DNA of 37,952 nt from Bacillus sp. (in: firmicutes) (GCA_031179905.1 JAPSHL010000008.1:1-37952); one strand, 5' to 3'. Numbered from the stretch's first letter, positions 1-9,906 are shown. Notes: a model not told the origin generated them from the sequence alone. Numbers and translations: made by a program.

Positions 1-7
1 TTAAATA

Positions 8-124
<117 letters not shown>

Positions 125-130
125 CAAATT

Positions 131-168
131 AAAAAAGACAGTAGTCGTTATTGACTACTGTCTTTTTT
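131..168 (+). terminator. Rho-independent terminator of the rRNA operon
   Basis: Long perfect stem: AAAAAAGACAGTAGTC (131-146) pairs with GACTACTGTCTTTTTT (153-168), with a 6-nt loop. The A and T tracts make it able to work on both strands, but it follows the 5S gene by only 6 nt and so ends the rRNA transcript. Confidence 0.93.
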
Positions 169-302
169 GATTAACTGCTATATGTTAAAAGGAGACACTA
201 TTTTGTAATTTGTCTAAAGAAAACGCCTGCAAGAAAATTTAAAAGTATATTTTACAAGGGTTCCTTGTTTTTGGTTTGAAAAGAAATACAAGCTTTTTTG
301 AA

Positions 303-339
303 AAGGCATAAAAGGATGTTAATTCCTTTTATGCCTTTC
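303..339. terminator. 15-bp stem-loop, backup or bidirectional terminator
   Basis: AAAGGCATAAAAGGA (303-317) pairs perfectly with TCCTTTTATGCCTTT (325-339) around a 7-nt loop. Only a short T tract follows, so termination is plausible but not certain. The core of the stem (GGCATAAAAG/CTTTTATGCC) recurs in the purB-purC gap at 4464-4495. Confidence 0.55.
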
Positions 340-378
340 TATTTGGAATCGTTATACATATAAATAGGAAGAGATTTG

Positions 379-408
379 TTTACAATTAAAAATAAAGGCA
401 ATTATAAA
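379..408 (+). promoter_or_regulatory. Probable sigma-A promoter of yebE-yebG
   Basis: TTTACA at 379-384 as -35 and TATAAA at 403-408 as -10, with an 18-bp spacer. It lies about 50 nt before the yebE start. No operator-like dyad was seen at it. Confidence 0.5.
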
Positions 409-459
409 AAGAAACCCATAAGAATTTTAGTTATCTACTGAAAAAGAGGTGATGGATTA

Positions 460-1020
460 ATGCTTGAAAACAGTGTTACAATGGTCTTAATTATACTTAT
501 CATCAATATTGTCTACGTGTCATTTTTTACGATAAGGATGATATTGACTTTAAAAGGGCAAAGATATTTAGCGGCTTTCCTCAGCATGATAGAAGTAGTT
601 ATTTATGTAATCGGGCTTGGGTTGGTGTTAGATAATCTCGATCAGATTCAAAATCTGCTGGCATATGCTGTTGGATATGGAATTGGTGTTATCGTAGGCA
701 TGAAAATAGAAGAGAAGCTTGCATTAGGATACATAACAGTTAATGTTATTACGAAAGAATATGATAGAGATTTACCAAAAGCCTTACGGGAAAAGGGTTA
801 TGGAGTTACCAGCTGGGCTGCACATGGACTAGAAGGGGACAGAATGGCATTGCAAATACTGTCGCCGCGTAAATATGAGCTGCGCCTCTATGATACGATT
901 AAAAATTTGGATCCCAAAGCGTTTATCATTGCCTATGAACCAAAGACAATACATGGGGGCTTCTGGGTAAAGAGTGTAAAGAAAGGAAAATTATTTAATG
1001 GGCAAAAAGATGAGGTTTGA
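460..1020 (+). CDS. yebE: UPF0316/DUF2179 membrane protein YebE
   Basis: A 186-aa protein of the UPF0316 family (YebE of B. subtilis is of similar length). The N-terminal part shows about three hydrophobic helices: roughly residues 8-30, 38-58 and 64-82 in the first 85 residues. The rest is a soluble DUF2179-type domain (about 90-175) of the kind also found at the C-terminus of YitT-like proteins, probably facing the cytoplasm. The molecular function is unknown. The ATG has a GAGGTGATG ribosome binding site. It overlaps yebG by 23 nt, so the pair is co-transcribed. The order yebE-yebG-purE is the same as in B. subtilis, which supports the assignment. Confidence 0.9.
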   Translation: MLENSVTMVLIILIINIVYVSFFTIRMILTLKGQRYLAAFLSMIEVVIYVIGLGLVLDNLDQIQNLLAYAVGYGIGVIVGMKIEEKLALGYITVNVITKEYDRDLPKALREKGYGVTSWAAHGLEGDRMALQILSPRKYELRLYDTIKNLDPKAFIIAYEPKTIHGGFWVKSVKKGKLFNGQKDEV

Positions 1021-1195
1021 AGTAAATGAAAATGAAACGATTGATCAATGCCTAGACAGGATAAAGAGCGAAGGCTATACGCCTATAAAAAGGCTGGAAA
1101 AACCTATTTTTAAAGAAACGGTCGTCAATGGACAGAAATCTTATGAGCCTGTAGCGAGCCAAATTATTTTTGAAGCGATCAAGCTAGAAGGCTAA
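998..1195 (+). CDS. yebG: NETI motif-containing small protein YebG
   Basis: A 65-aa soluble protein with the diagnostic Asn-Glu-Thr-Ile motif at residues 12-15 (ENETIDQC), followed by a [16 protein letters not shown] block conserved in the family. It starts inside yebE (23-nt overlap) with an AAAGGA ribosome binding site upstream. Function is unknown; its fixed position next to yebE and the pur operon in Bacillaceae is the only clue. It is not expected to be an enzyme given its size. The family assignment rests on the NETI motif, length and synteny. Confidence 0.87.
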   Translation: MGKKMRFEVNENETIDQCLDRIKSEGYTPIKRLEKPIFKETVVNGQKSYEPVASQIIFEAIKLEG

Positions 1196-1199
1196 ATCA

Positions 1200-1233
1200 C
1201 GAACAATAAATATAATATTAGTATAATTGTTCG
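1200..1233. promoter_or_regulatory. PurR operator (paired PurBoxes) upstream of purE
   Basis: Inverted CGAACAAT (1200-1207) and ATTGTTCG (1226-1233) separated by 18 bp. These match the CGAAC core of the Bacillus PurR PurBox, and the right box is also preceded by A-rich sequence as in the consensus. The pair sits immediately upstream of the -35 element at 1243, where PurR would block transcription when PRPP is low. As RNA the same dyad is an 8-bp hairpin followed by ATTTTT, so it could also end yebG transcription. Confidence 0.82.
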
Positions 1234-1242
1234 ATTTTTATG

Positions 1243-1272
1243 TTGACAATGGGTGAAATTGCTTGTTAATAT
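1243..1272 (+). promoter_or_regulatory. Sigma-A promoter of the purine operon
   Basis: Consensus -35 TTGACA (1243-1248). The best -10 is TAATAT (1267-1272, 18-bp spacer) or TTAATA (1266-1271, 17-bp spacer). It lies just downstream of the PurBoxes and gives a predicted start near 1279, about 40 nt before the riboswitch. Confidence 0.75.
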
Positions 1273-1319
1273 GGTATTGTGTTAATAAATAATATAAATG
1301 ACAAACTAAAATTTAATAG

Positions 1320-1389
1320 CCCTCATATATAATGGGAATATGGCCCATAAGTTTCTACCCGGTTGCCGAGAACTACCGGACTATGAGGG
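1320..1389 (+). ncRNA. Purine riboswitch aptamer, guanine type
   Basis: The three-helix purine aptamer is complete. P1 is CCCTCATA (1320-1327) with TATGAGGG (1382-1389). P2 is ATGGG/CCCAT closing an AATATGG loop. P3 is CCGGT/ACCGG closing a GCCGAGA-containing loop. The joining element AAGTTTCTACC is canonical. The specificity base in GACTATG is C (1381); C selects guanine or hypoxanthine, T would select adenine. It controls purE and the operon behind it. A short reading frame across this stretch is not a gene. Confidence 0.95.
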
Positions 1390-1505
1390 AAAGCGATAGA
1401 ACGCCAGCAGAAGGGATTGTTACTTTTTCAGTCTTTTCAGGTTATTCAAGCTCTGGACGGATGCTTTCTCTCTATGAAGTAGAAACATCTGGGCAGGGCT
1501 TTTTA
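1385..1505 (+). terminator. Riboswitch expression platform: antiterminator and terminator
   Basis: Antiterminator: GAGGGAAAGC (1385-1394, part of the P1 3' strand) can pair with GCTTTCTCTC (1463-1472). Terminator: AAGCTCTG plus CGGATG (1448-1463) pairs with CATCTG plus CAGGGCTT (1486-1501), extended inward by TTTCT/AGAAA (1465-1469/1481-1485), and is followed by T residues. The two share 1463-1472 and exclude each other. Guanine stabilises P1, removes the antiterminator and causes termination, so this is an OFF switch. Confidence 0.88.
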
Positions 1506-1530
1506 TATGGAATAATTCAGGAGGAGAAAT

Positions 1531-2019
1531 ATGACTGCTCAAATTGGCGTTATTATGGGAAGCAAATCAGATTGGGAGACAATGAAGCATGCTTGTGACA
1601 TCTTAGATATGCTGGAAGTGAGCTATGAAAAGAAGGTTGTATCTGCACACCGCACCCCTGATTTGATGTTTGAGTATGCCGAGAGTGCCAGAAGGCGTGG
1701 AATACGTGTTATTATTGCAGGTGCAGGAGGCGCAGCCCACTTACCGGGTATGGTTGCTGCCAAAACAACATTGCCTGTAATTGGAGTTCCTGTTCAATCA
1801 AGAGCACTAAACGGGCTTGACTCCTTATTATCAATTGTCCAAATGCCTGGAGGTGTCCCTGTTGCAACAGTAGCAATCGGCAAGGCAGGTGCTACCAATG
1901 CAGGTCTGCTTGCTGCACAAATAATAGCTGCTTTTGAACCGGAATTAGCTGAAAGAATTGCCACGATGAGAGAAAAAACAAAAAATGAGGTTATGGAAAG
2001 TAGTGATGAACTTGTCTAA
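1531..2019 (+). CDS. purE: N5-carboxyaminoimidazole ribonucleotide mutase, PurE
   Basis: Class I PurE, 162 aa, the normal bacterial length. It converts N5-CAIR made by PurK into CAIR in IMP synthesis. Visible motifs are GSKSDW (residues 10-15), which binds the phosphate, and SAHRTP (38-43) with His40 as the likely catalytic residue; [11 protein letters not shown] follows. It is a cytoplasmic homo-octamer in the family. The ATG is preceded by AGGAGGAGAA at good spacing and comes about 26 nt after the riboswitch terminator. It is the first gene of the operon, and its end overlaps purK. Confidence 0.98.
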   Translation: MTAQIGVIMGSKSDWETMKHACDILDMLEVSYEKKVVSAHRTPDLMFEYAESARRRGIRVIIAGAGGAAHLPGMVAAKTTLPVIGVPVQSRALNGLDSLLSIVQMPGGVPVATVAIGKAGATNAGLLAAQIIAAFEPELAERIATMREKTKNEVMESSDELV

Positions 2020-3160
2020 CTCAGTGATTCTCCCAGGTCAAACTATTGGTATAATTGGTGGTGGGCAATTAGGCAGAATGATGGCTTTGGCTGCAAAAGC
2101 ACAAGGGTATCGAATTGCTGTATTGGATCCGACAGAAGACTCACCGTGCGGACAAGTGGCTGATCATAAGATTGTCGACTCCTATGCCAGTATGGAAGGC
2201 ATAAAGCAGCTTGCAAAGGTTAGTGATGTAATCACATATGAATTCGAGAATATTGATGCTGAATGCTTAGAATGGCTTCAAACACATGCATATGTTCCAC
2301 AAGGTTCTTCCGTCCTTGAAATAACACAGGACCGGGTCAGCGAAAAACAAGCCATTCAGCAAGCTGGAGTGAAGGTTGCTCCGTTTGAGGTAATTGAGAA
2401 ATCAGGAGATTTAGAAAAGGCACTGGTGACTATAGGCATTCCGGCTGTCCTGAAAACAGCAAGGGGCGGCTATGATGGAAAAGGTCAATTTGTAATTCGT
2501 TCCAGCTATGAAGTGCAAGAAGCAGAAAAGCTGCTGGCGCACGGAAGATGCGTTTTGGAGAAATGGATTCCATTTGAAAAAGAGATATCTGTTATTGTGA
2601 CGAGGGGCATTAACGGTGAAACAACTGTCTTTCCAGTCAGTGAAAACATCCATATCAATAATATTCTTCATCAATCAATTGTGCCTGCCAGAATAAGCGA
2701 TCGTGCAAAAGAGGCGGCGATACAGAAGGCAGGAATCATTGCTGAACACCTCCAGCTTGTTGGTACATTGGCAGTGGAAATGTTCTTAGGCAGTGATGAT
2801 GATATTTATATCAATGAATTGGCGCCAAGACCGCATAACTCAGGACATTACACGATAGAGGCATGTGAAACTTCACAATTTGAGCAGCATATCAGAGCAG
2901 TCTGCGGAACTCCGCTAGGAAGCACGAAGTTATTGAGACCAGCTGTAATGGTTAATATACTAGGTGAGCATCAAGCTCCTATAATAAGCGCTCTTCCTGA
3001 GCTGGAAGACTGGAAAGTTCATCTTTACGGTAAACTAGAACCAAAGGAAAAGCGCAAGATGGGACACGCGACATTACTGCGTTCTTCTGTTGAAATTGCC
3101 CTTGATGAAATAGACAGGTCCGGCATTTGGAGCCTGCAAACAGAAAAAATCGGAGGATAA
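2006..3160 (+). CDS. purK: 5-(carboxyamino)imidazole ribonucleotide synthase, PurK
   Basis: ATP-grasp enzyme that uses ATP and bicarbonate to carboxylate AIR to N5-CAIR, the substrate of PurE. The N-terminal [13 protein letters not shown] binds nucleotide. [11 protein letters not shown] is the ATP-grasp glycine-rich loop, and the late block [14 protein letters not shown] supplies metal and substrate contacts. I place the start at the ATG at 2006 (384 aa), with GGAAAG just upstream. An in-frame ATG at 1985 would add seven residues but has no ribosome binding site. It overlaps purE by 14 nt and is followed 3 nt later by purB. Confidence 0.96.
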   Translation: MNLSNSVILPGQTIGIIGGGQLGRMMALAAKAQGYRIAVLDPTEDSPCGQVADHKIVDSYASMEGIKQLAKVSDVITYEFENIDAECLEWLQTHAYVPQGSSVLEITQDRVSEKQAIQQAGVKVAPFEVIEKSGDLEKALVTIGIPAVLKTARGGYDGKGQFVIRSSYEVQEAEKLLAHGRCVLEKWIPFEKEISVIVTRGINGETTVFPVSENIHINNILHQSIVPARISDRAKEAAIQKAGIIAEHLQLVGTLAVEMFLGSDDDIYINELAPRPHNSGHYTIEACETSQFEQHIRAVCGTPLGSTKLLRPAVMVNILGEHQAPIISALPELEDWKVHLYGKLEPKEKRKMGHATLLRSSVEIALDEIDRSGIWSLQTEKIGG

Positions 3161-3163
3161 GAA

Positions 3164-4456
3164 ATGATCGATCGTTATACTAGACCAGAAATGGGAAATA
3201 TTTGGACTGAACAAAATCGTTTTCAAGCATGGCTGGAGGTTGAAATTCTCGCATGTGAAGCGTGGGTGAAGCTGGGAGAAATTCCTGAAGAGGATGTTAA
3301 AAAGATTCGTGAAAATGCATCCTTTGATATTGAGCGTATTCAAGAAATTGAACAGGATACACGCCATGATGTTGTTGCATTCACAAGAGCTGTTTCTGAA
3401 ACATTGGGAGATGAGCGCAAATGGGTTCATTACGGCTTAACTTCAACAGATGTAGTTGACACTGCATTATCCTACTTAATTAGACAGGCTAATGGAATTA
3501 TTTTGAAAGACTTGGAAAACTTTATTGAAGTCTTGAAAAATAAAGCAATTGAACATAAATATACAGTTATGATGGGCCGCACACACGGTGTTCATGCTGA
3601 ACCGACAACATTTGGTTTAAAGCTGGCATTATGGCATGAGGAAATGAAGCGGAACCTTGAACGCTTCAAAGCTGCAGCTGCAGGCGTAGAATATGGAAAG
3701 ATTTCCGGAGCTGTTGGAACATATGCCAATATTGATCCATTTGTGGAGCAATACGTATGTGAGCAATTAGGTCTTAAACCAGCGCCGATTTCAACACAAA
3801 CATTACAGCGCGACCGTCATGCTGAATATATGGCATCAATTGCTTTAATTGCAACATCTATTGAAAAATTTGCAGTCGAAATCCGTGGCCTGCAAAAGAG
3901 TGAAACAAGAGAGGTAGAGGAATTTTTTGCGAAAGGACAGAAAGGTTCTTCTGCAATGCCGCATAAGCGTAATCCTATCGGCTCTGAAAATATGGCGGGT
4001 CTTGCTCGTGTTATTCGCGGCTATATGATGACTGCCTATGAAAATGTTCCACTATGGCATGAAAGAGATATTTCTCATTCTTCTGCAGAACGAATCATCA
4101 TTCCGGATGCAACGATTGCCATCAACTATATGCTGAACAGATTCAGTAATATCGTTAAAAACCTGACTGTATTCCCTGAAAACATGAAACGCAATATGGA
4201 CCGCACATTAGGATTGATTTATTCACAAAGAGTACTGTTAGCACTGATCGACAAAGGGCTTACAAGGGAAGAGGCATACGATACAGTTCAGCCACGAGCA
4301 ATGGAGTCTTGGGAAAAGCAAGTTCCTTTCCGTGAATTAATTGAAAGTGACTCAACGATTTCAGCTAAACTGACTAAAGAAGAGATTGACGATTGCTTTG
4401 ACTATCATTTCCACATCAAGCATGTTGATACAATTTTTAACAGGCTGGGACTTTAA
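3164..4456 (+). CDS. purB: Adenylosuccinate lyase, PurB
   Basis: A 430-aa fumarase/aspartase superfamily enzyme. It acts twice in purine synthesis: SAICAR to AICAR, and adenylosuccinate to AMP, releasing fumarate each time. The superfamily signature [11 protein letters not shown] is at residues 261-271, with the mobile-loop serine at 262/263. His68 (TRHDV) and His141 (GRTHG) are the other active-site residues expected. The start follows GGAGGATAAGAA. It is the last gene before the largest gap inside the operon, which holds a stem-loop. Confidence 0.98.
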   Translation: MIDRYTRPEMGNIWTEQNRFQAWLEVEILACEAWVKLGEIPEEDVKKIRENASFDIERIQEIEQDTRHDVVAFTRAVSETLGDERKWVHYGLTSTDVVDTALSYLIRQANGIILKDLENFIEVLKNKAIEHKYTVMMGRTHGVHAEPTTFGLKLALWHEEMKRNLERFKAAAAGVEYGKISGAVGTYANIDPFVEQYVCEQLGLKPAPISTQTLQRDRHAEYMASIALIATSIEKFAVEIRGLQKSETREVEEFFAKGQKGSSAMPHKRNPIGSENMAGLARVIRGYMMTAYENVPLWHERDISHSSAERIIIPDATIAINYMLNRFSNIVKNLTVFPENMKRNMDRTLGLIYSQRVLLALIDKGLTREEAYDTVQPRAMESWEKQVPFRELIESDSTISAKLTKEEIDDCFDYHFHIKHVDTIFNRLGL

Positions 4457-4463
4457 CATGTTT

Positions 4464-4495
4464 GGCATAAAAGCACCTTTGGGCGCTTTTATGCC
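4464..4495 (+). other. Stem-loop in the purB-purC gap
   Basis: GGCATAAAAGC (4464-4474) pairs perfectly with GCTTTTATGCC (4485-4495) around a 10-nt loop. No T tract follows, so it is not an ordinary terminator. It may slow exonuclease decay of the upstream mRNA or mark a processing point. A weaker AT-rich stem (GATAAAC 4516-4522 with GTTTTATC 4531-4538) followed by a T run lies just downstream and could give partial termination. The stem shares 10 bp with the hairpin at 303-339. Confidence 0.6.
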
Positions 4496-4568
4496 GAATA
4501 ATCCTAATTTTACTAGATAAACTTACATTCGTTTTATCCCTAATTTTTTTGATAAGGAGACTCTTCAA

Positions 4569-5288
4569 ATGGAAAAGAGAGCTTTACTGTACGAAGGAAA
4601 GGCAAAAAGAGTTTATGGAACGTCTGATGAAAACATCGTGTGGCTTGAATACAAGGATTCTGCAACAGCATTCAACGGTGAGAAGAAGGCAGATATCACA
4701 GGTAAAGGCCGTTTAAATAACGAGATTACAAGCTTACTATTTTTAAAGTTAAAAGATATGGGTATAGAATCTCACTTTATCGAAAAACTGTCAGAAAAAG
4801 AACAGCTAGTAAAAAAAGTTTCAATCATTCCATTAGAAGTTGTTGTAAGGAATTTAGCTGCTGGAAGCTTTTCAAAAAGATTAGGAATAGAAGAGGGGCA
4901 GCCGTTATCAAAGCCTCTTGTTGAATTTTATTATAAGGATGACTCTCTAGGAGATCCGATTATTACGGAGGATCATATTGAAGAGATGAAGCTAGCGACA
5001 GAAAAAGAAGTTGCAATTTTGAAAAAAAGCGCTCTTGAAGTAAATAAAGCGTTAAGTGCTTTCTTTGCAGAGTTGGGCATACGTCTTATCGATTTCAAGC
5101 TTGAATTCGGCAAGGATGCAAAGGGAGAGATTCTGCTTGCGGATGAGGTTTCTCCAGATACATGCCGCTTATGGGATATCGAAACAAATGCGAAATTGGA
5201 TAAGGATGTATTTCGTCGCGATTTAGGAAATTTGACAGAAGCATATGAGAATATTCTAGCTAGATTAGGGGGAAAACAGCATGTTTAA
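4569..5288 (+). CDS. purC: SAICAR synthetase, PurC
   Basis: Phosphoribosylaminoimidazole-succinocarboxamide synthase, 239 aa, the usual single-domain length. It joins CAIR and aspartate using ATP. Motifs are YEGKAKRVY (residues 8-16) near the N-terminus, VVVRNLAAGSFSKR in the middle and LADEVSPDTCRLWD late, all typical of the family. The start follows GATAAGGAGACTCTTCAA. It overlaps purS by 8 nt at the 3' end, so translation of PurS and PurC is coupled. Confidence 0.98.
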   Translation: MEKRALLYEGKAKRVYGTSDENIVWLEYKDSATAFNGEKKADITGKGRLNNEITSLLFLKLKDMGIESHFIEKLSEKEQLVKKVSIIPLEVVVRNLAAGSFSKRLGIEEGQPLSKPLVEFYYKDDSLGDPIITEDHIEEMKLATEKEVAILKKSALEVNKALSAFFAELGIRLIDFKLEFGKDAKGEILLADEVSPDTCRLWDIETNAKLDKDVFRRDLGNLTEAYENILARLGGKQHV

Positions 5289-5535
5289 AGTTAAAGTATA
5301 TATCACATTGAGAGAAAGTGTTTTAGATCCACAAGGAAATGCAGTGAAAGGGTCACTTCATTCTTTAAATTATAACGAAGTAAATGACGTTCGCATCGGA
5401 AAATATTTAGAGCTAACTTTAGAAAAGTCTGATCGAAACGTTGATGAACTAGTAAAAGAAATGTGTGAAAAGCTGTTGGCAAACACTGTTATCGAAGATT
5501 ACACATACGTGGTTGAGGAGGTTGTTGCACAGTGA
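5281..5535 (+). CDS. purS: FGAM synthase subunit PurS
   Basis: An 84-aa protein, the normal size for PurS, with the family pattern [14 protein letters not shown] at residues 5-18 and a predicted alpha/beta fold. In Gram-positives PurS dimers bridge PurQ and PurL in the FGAM synthase complex and help channel ammonia. The gene starts 8 nt inside purC and ends overlapping the GTG start of purQ by 4 nt, matching the equal need for all three subunits. Confidence 0.96.
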   Translation: MFKVKVYITLRESVLDPQGNAVKGSLHSLNYNEVNDVRIGKYLELTLEKSDRNVDELVKEMCEKLLANTVIEDYTYVVEEVVAQ

Positions 5536-6218
5536 AATTCGCTGTAGTCGTATTTCCAGGGTCCAATTGTGATGTCGATATGTTCCACGCAATAAAGGAT
5601 GAATTGGGAGAAGAAGCAGAATACGTATGGCATGACGCAGGTAGCTTGGAAGGTTATGACGGAATTTTACTGCCTGGCGGTTTCTCATATGGGGACTATC
5701 TCCGTACTGGTGCCATTGCAAGATTCAGCAATGTCATGAAAGAAGTTGTAAAAGCAGCAGAAGCAGGGAAACCGGTATTGGGTGTATGCAATGGATTCCA
5801 AATTTTACTTGAGGCAGGACTTTTGCCGGGAGCGATGAGAAGGAATGATCAACTGAAGTTCATCTGCCGTCCTGTTGAATTGAAGGTGGAAAACAACAAC
5901 ACGATGTTCTCCACTGCATATAAAGAGCAAGAAGTTATTACAGTTCCTATCGCACATGGAGAGGGAAACTACTATTGTGATGAGGAAACTTTAGCTAGAT
6001 TACAAGAAAATAAGCAAATTGTATTCACATATAATGGCACAAATCCGAATGGAAGCTTAGAGAATATTGCAGGAATCACCAATGAAAAAGGAAATGTCCT
6101 TGGCATGATGCCGCACCCGGAAAGAGCAGTAGATGAGCTTTTAGGTGGAGCAGATGGTCTGAGAATTTTCCAATCAATCGTAAAACAGTGGAGGGAAGCA
6201 AATGTCGTTAATGCTTGA
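5532..6218 (+). CDS. purQ: FGAM synthase glutaminase subunit PurQ
   Basis: Class I glutamine amidotransferase, 228 aa, that hydrolyses glutamine and passes ammonia to PurL. The nucleophile is Cys86 in LGVCNGFQ, and the His-Glu part of the triad is in [11 protein letters not shown] near residues 195-205. The start codon is GTG (5532) within the GTGA overlap with the purS stop; GAGGAGG lies upstream at good spacing. The 3' end overlaps purL by 17 nt. A GTG start is fixed here by the conserved [15 protein letters not shown]-terminus. Confidence 0.97.
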   Translation: MKFAVVVFPGSNCDVDMFHAIKDELGEEAEYVWHDAGSLEGYDGILLPGGFSYGDYLRTGAIARFSNVMKEVVKAAEAGKPVLGVCNGFQILLEAGLLPGAMRRNDQLKFICRPVELKVENNNTMFSTAYKEQEVITVPIAHGEGNYYCDEETLARLQENKQIVFTYNGTNPNGSLENIAGITNEKGNVLGMMPHPERAVDELLGGADGLRIFQSIVKQWREANVVNA

Positions 6219-8418
6219 GCCAAGTCCAGAGCAAATTAAGTCAGAGGAAATTTACAAACAAATGGGTGTTACGGACGAAGAATTCGCAATGGTTGAAAAA
6301 ATTCTTGGCCGGCAGCCTAACTACACAGAAATTGGACTGTTTTCAGTCATGTGGTCTGAGCATTGCAGCTATAAAAATTCTAAGCCAGTGTTAAGGAAGT
6401 TCCCGACATCAGGTCCGCAAGTGTTGCAAGGACCTGGGGAGGGTGCAGGTATCGTTGACATTGGGGATGGGCAAGCAGTGGCATTTAAAATCGAAAGCCA
6501 TAACCATCCATCTGCAATTGAGCCTTATCAAGGAGCGGCAACAGGAGTGGGCGGCATTATCCGCGATGTATTCTCAATGGGCGCTAGACCAATTGCAATT
6601 CTTAACTCTCTCCGTTTTGGTGAATTGGATAATGCTCGTACTAAGTATCTTTTTGAAGAGGTAGTTGCTGGAATTGCAGGCTATGGGAACTGTATCGGTA
6701 TTCCAACAGTGGGCGGAGAAATTGCGTTCGATTCTTCCTATGCAGGCAACCCGCTTGTAAATGCAATGTGTGTTGGTTTAATTAACCATGAAGACATCAA
6801 AAAAGGCCAGGCACATGGAGTTGGCAATACAGTAATGTATGTAGGTGCTAAAACAGGCCGTGACGGTATTCATGGTGCGACGTTCGCATCGGAAGAGCTG
6901 ACAGAGAATTCAGACGAGAAGCGTCCTGCAGTTCAAGTTGGCGACCCTTTCATGGAGAAGCTTTTGCTAGAGGCGTGCCTAGAATTGATTCAGTCAGATG
7001 CGTTAGTCGGCATTCAGGATATGGGTGCAGCAGGACTTGCAAGTTCAAGTGCAGAGATGGCGAGCAAGGCTGGATCTGGAATTGAAATGAATCTCGATTT
7101 AGTGCCTCAGCGTGAAGTTGGCATGACAGCTTATGAAATGATGCTTTCAGAATCTCAAGAACGTATGCTGATAGTTGTTAAAAAAGGCAGAGAACAGGAG
7201 ATCAAAGATCTTTTCCATAAATATGATCTTGAAGCAGTTGCTATCGGTGTTGTAACAGATGATAAAATGTTGCGACTTCTTCATAAAGGGGAAGTAGTTG
7301 CGAATGTTCCGGCTGATGCATTGGCAGAGGATGCGCCAGTTTACCATAAACCTTCAGCAGAACCGCAATATTTCCGTGATTTCCAAGCAATGGAGAATAC
7401 AGTTCCTGTTGTCGAAAATTATGGAGAAGCACTTGCCAACCTTCTAAAACAGCCGACAATTGCTTCAAAGGAATGGGTTTATAACCAATACGACTATATG
7501 GTTCGCACAAGTACGGTAGTTGCACCAGGATCCGATGCTGCTGTTGTCCGAATCCGAGGTACGAAAAAAGCGTTAGCGATGACTACTGACTGTAATGCAC
7601 GTTATCTTTACCTAGATCCAGAAACCGGCGGAAAAATTGCTGTTGCAGAGGCAGCTCGCAATATCGTCTGCTCAGGGGCAGAGCCATTGGCAATTACAGA
7701 TAACTTAAACTTTGGAAACCCTGAAAAGCCAGAAATATTCTGGCAGATTGAAAAAGCTGCTGACGGTATTAGTGAAGCATGTTTGGCACTTAATGCACCG
7801 GTTATTGGCGGTAACGTGTCCTTATACAATGAAACAAACGGAACAGCAATCTATCCGACACCAGTAATCGGAATGGTTGGTCTGATTAAAGATACAAATC
7901 ATATAACAACACAAAGTTTTAAAGCAAGCGGAGACCTTATTTATCTTCTTGGTGAAACGAAGGATGAATTCGGAGGAAGTGAACTTCAAAAGATGCTTGA
8001 AGGCTCGATCTTTGGTAAATCACCTGAATTAGACTTAGAAGTAGAAAAGAGCCATCAAGCGGCTGTCCTTGCCGCAATCAGAGCAGGATTAATTGAATCT
8101 GCCCATGACTTAGCTGAAGGCGGCTTAGCAGTAGCTGCAGCGGAGAGCTTGTTTGGACCAAATGAATTGGGTGCACAGCTTGATCTGGAAGGCAACCCGG
8201 TTTCAGCCCTATTCAGTGAATCTCAATCTCGTTTCTTGCTTTCTGTTAAACCAGAAAACAAAGAAGAATTTGAAAGACTAGTTCCTGCGACAATTATTGG
8301 GAAAGTAACAAATGATAACATTCTTACTATAAGCCAAGGGGAAAAAATTCTGATTAACGAACAGGTGGAAGTGTTAGAAGCTGCCTGGAGAGGAGCTATT
8401 CCATGCTTGCTGAAATAA
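6202..8418 (+). CDS. purL: FGAM synthase large subunit PurL
   Basis: A 738-aa small-type PurL that uses ATP to convert FGAR to FGAM with ammonia from PurQ. Expected features are seen: [11 protein letters not shown] with His54, [24 protein letters not shown] (first AIRS-like N-terminal domain), and a second copy of the fold in the C-terminal half ([27 protein letters not shown]). The length is normal for a PurS-dependent enzyme, without the fused glutaminase of the E. coli form. It overlaps purQ by 17 nt and purF by 16 nt. Confidence 0.98.
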   Translation: MSLMLEPSPEQIKSEEIYKQMGVTDEEFAMVEKILGRQPNYTEIGLFSVMWSEHCSYKNSKPVLRKFPTSGPQVLQGPGEGAGIVDIGDGQAVAFKIESHNHPSAIEPYQGAATGVGGIIRDVFSMGARPIAILNSLRFGELDNARTKYLFEEVVAGIAGYGNCIGIPTVGGEIAFDSSYAGNPLVNAMCVGLINHEDIKKGQAHGVGNTVMYVGAKTGRDGIHGATFASEELTENSDEKRPAVQVGDPFMEKLLLEACLELIQSDALVGIQDMGAAGLASSSAEMASKAGSGIEMNLDLVPQREVGMTAYEMMLSESQERMLIVVKKGREQEIKDLFHKYDLEAVAIGVVTDDKMLRLLHKGEVVANVPADALAEDAPVYHKPSAEPQYFRDFQAMENTVPVVENYGEALANLLKQPTIASKEWVYNQYDYMVRTSTVVAPGSDAAVVRIRGTKKALAMTTDCNARYLYLDPETGGKIAVAEAARNIVCSGAEPLAITDNLNFGNPEKPEIFWQIEKAADGISEACLALNAPVIGGNVSLYNETNGTAIYPTPVIGMVGLIKDTNHITTQSFKASGDLIYLLGETKDEFGGSELQKMLEGSIFGKSPELDLEVEKSHQAAVLAAIRAGLIESAHDLAEGGLAVAAAESLFGPNELGAQLDLEGNPVSALFSESQSRFLLSVKPENKEEFERLVPATIIGKVTNDNILTISQGEKILINEQVEVLEAAWRGAIPCLLK

Positions 8419-9815
8419 GAGGGTTAAATGAAGAATGCGGAGTCTTTGGTGTTTGGGGCCATACAGATGCTGCTCAGCTTGCTTATTACGGACTTCATAG
8501 CCTGCAGCACAGGGGACAAGAAGGTACTGGAATTGTTGCGACCGACGGGGAAAAACTTAAAGGCATTAAAGGGGAAGGACTTGTTTCAGAGGTCTTCACA
8601 CAGGATGCAATAAAGGAATTGTCAGGAAAAGCTGCTATCGGTCATGTTCGGTATGCAACAGCAGGAGGCGGGGGCTATGAAAATGTCCAGCCCCTTCTGT
8701 TTCATTTCCAAAGCGGAAGCATGGCGTTAGCCCATAATGGAAATCTTGTTAATGCTAATGCGCTGAAGAGTCAATTGGAAGCTCAAGGTAGTATATTCCA
8801 GACTAGCTCTGATACTGAGGTCCTCGCTCATTTAATAAGAAGAGGCGGTTTTTCTGCCTTTAATGAAAGAGTGAAAAATGCCTTAACGATGATTAAAGGG
8901 GCATATGCTTTCTTAATCTTGACAGAGACGGAACTAATGGTTGCACTGGATCCAAATGGCATGAGACCTCTTTCTTTAGGGAAACTTGGCGATGCTTATG
9001 TTGTTGCTTCTGAAACATGTGCATTTGATGTTGTCGGTGCAGAATTTATTCGCGATATCCTGCCAGGAGAGCTTTTGATCATTGATGATAATGGTTTCCG
9101 TTCGGAAATGTTCTCAGTGGCTTCTAATATTGCAATGTGTACGATGGAGTATGTATATTTCTCAAGACCGGACAGCAATATTAATGGTATCAATGTTCAT
9201 ACAGCTAGAAAAAACCTTGGAAAAAGACTTGCCCTTGAAGCCCCGATTGAAGCAGATGTAGTAACAGGCGTTCCAGACTCGAGCATCTCTGCAGCTATCG
9301 GCTATGCAGAAGAAACAGGTATCCCTTATGAATTAGGATTAATAAAGAACCGATATGTTGGCAGGACCTTTATTCAACCATCGCAATCATTGCGTGAGCA
9401 AGGGGTTAAAATGAAGCTTTCAGCAGTACGTGGGGTCGTTGAAGGAAAGCGTGTCATCATGGTTGATGATTCAATTGTGAGAGGAACAACAAGCAGAAGA
9501 ATCGTTACAATGCTGCGTGAGGCTGGTGCGACAGAAGTGCATGTATTGATCAGTTCACCCCCTATTAAAAACCCATGTTTTTATGGAATTGATACTTCTA
9601 CAAAAGAAGAACTTATTGCATCGAAATACTCGGTTGAAGAGCTTCGCGAAATTATTGGGGCTGATTCTCTCATTTTCCTAAGCACAGAGGGAATGGTGGA
9701 TGCAATCGGCAGATCGGAAGAAGGAGAGACTAGAGGTTCTTGCTTAGCTTGCTTTACAGGCAAATACCCAACTGAAATCTATCCTCCTGCACTGCAATCA
9801 TACGAAAAGGTGTAA
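8403..9815 (+). CDS. purF: Amidophosphoribosyltransferase, PurF
   Basis: First committed enzyme of the pathway, making phosphoribosylamine from PRPP and glutamine; 470 aa. An 11-residue propeptide ends before Cys12 (NEE/CGVFG), which becomes the N-terminal nucleophile after cleavage. The PRPP loop is [14 protein letters not shown] (351-364). Cys246, Cys392, Cys447 and Cys450 match the four 4Fe-4S ligands of the B. subtilis enzyme, so this is the iron-sulfur, oxygen-sensitive type. In the family it is inhibited by AMP, ADP and GMP. It starts inside purL (16-nt overlap). Confidence 0.98.
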   Translation: MLAEIRGLNEECGVFGVWGHTDAAQLAYYGLHSLQHRGQEGTGIVATDGEKLKGIKGEGLVSEVFTQDAIKELSGKAAIGHVRYATAGGGGYENVQPLLFHFQSGSMALAHNGNLVNANALKSQLEAQGSIFQTSSDTEVLAHLIRRGGFSAFNERVKNALTMIKGAYAFLILTETELMVALDPNGMRPLSLGKLGDAYVVASETCAFDVVGAEFIRDILPGELLIIDDNGFRSEMFSVASNIAMCTMEYVYFSRPDSNINGINVHTARKNLGKRLALEAPIEADVVTGVPDSSISAAIGYAEETGIPYELGLIKNRYVGRTFIQPSQSLREQGVKMKLSAVRGVVEGKRVIMVDDSIVRGTTSRRIVTMLREAGATEVHVLISSPPIKNPCFYGIDTSTKEELIASKYSVEELREIIGADSLIFLSTEGMVDAIGRSEEGETRGSCLACFTGKYPTEIYPPALQSYEKV

Positions 9816-9830
9816 TAGTTAAAAAGAAGT

Positions 9831-9860
9831 GAAAAGCGGCATATGGTTGTGTCGCTTTTC
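9831..9860 (+). other. Stem-loop in the purF-purM gap
   Basis: GAAAAGCGGC (9831-9840) pairs with GTCGCTTTTC (9851-9860), including one G-T pair, around a 10-nt loop. No T run follows, so read-through into purM is expected. It may protect or process the mRNA. It lies in the second of the operon's two larger gaps (91 nt). Confidence 0.6.
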
Positions 9861-9906
9861 CATTGAAATGCACATAAGAGATGTCTTTGAATATAGGAGG
9901 ATACGT

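Larger units (their letters stand above)
125..459. other. Non-coding spacer between 5S rRNA and yebE
   Basis: This 335-nt stretch has no convincing ORF. From left to right it holds the rRNA terminator (131-168), a small terminator-like hairpin (ACAAGG at 254-259 with CCTTGT at 263-268, followed by T), a 15-bp stem-loop (303-339), and the likely yebE promoter (379-408). The rest is AT-rich and shows nothing I recognise. No tRNA, T-box or riboswitch consensus was found. Confidence 0.7.

Noticed and set aside
1332..1598. Open frame of 88 codons across the purE leader
   Set aside because: It runs through the riboswitch, its terminator and into purE in another frame; it has no ribosome binding site and no family-like sequence.
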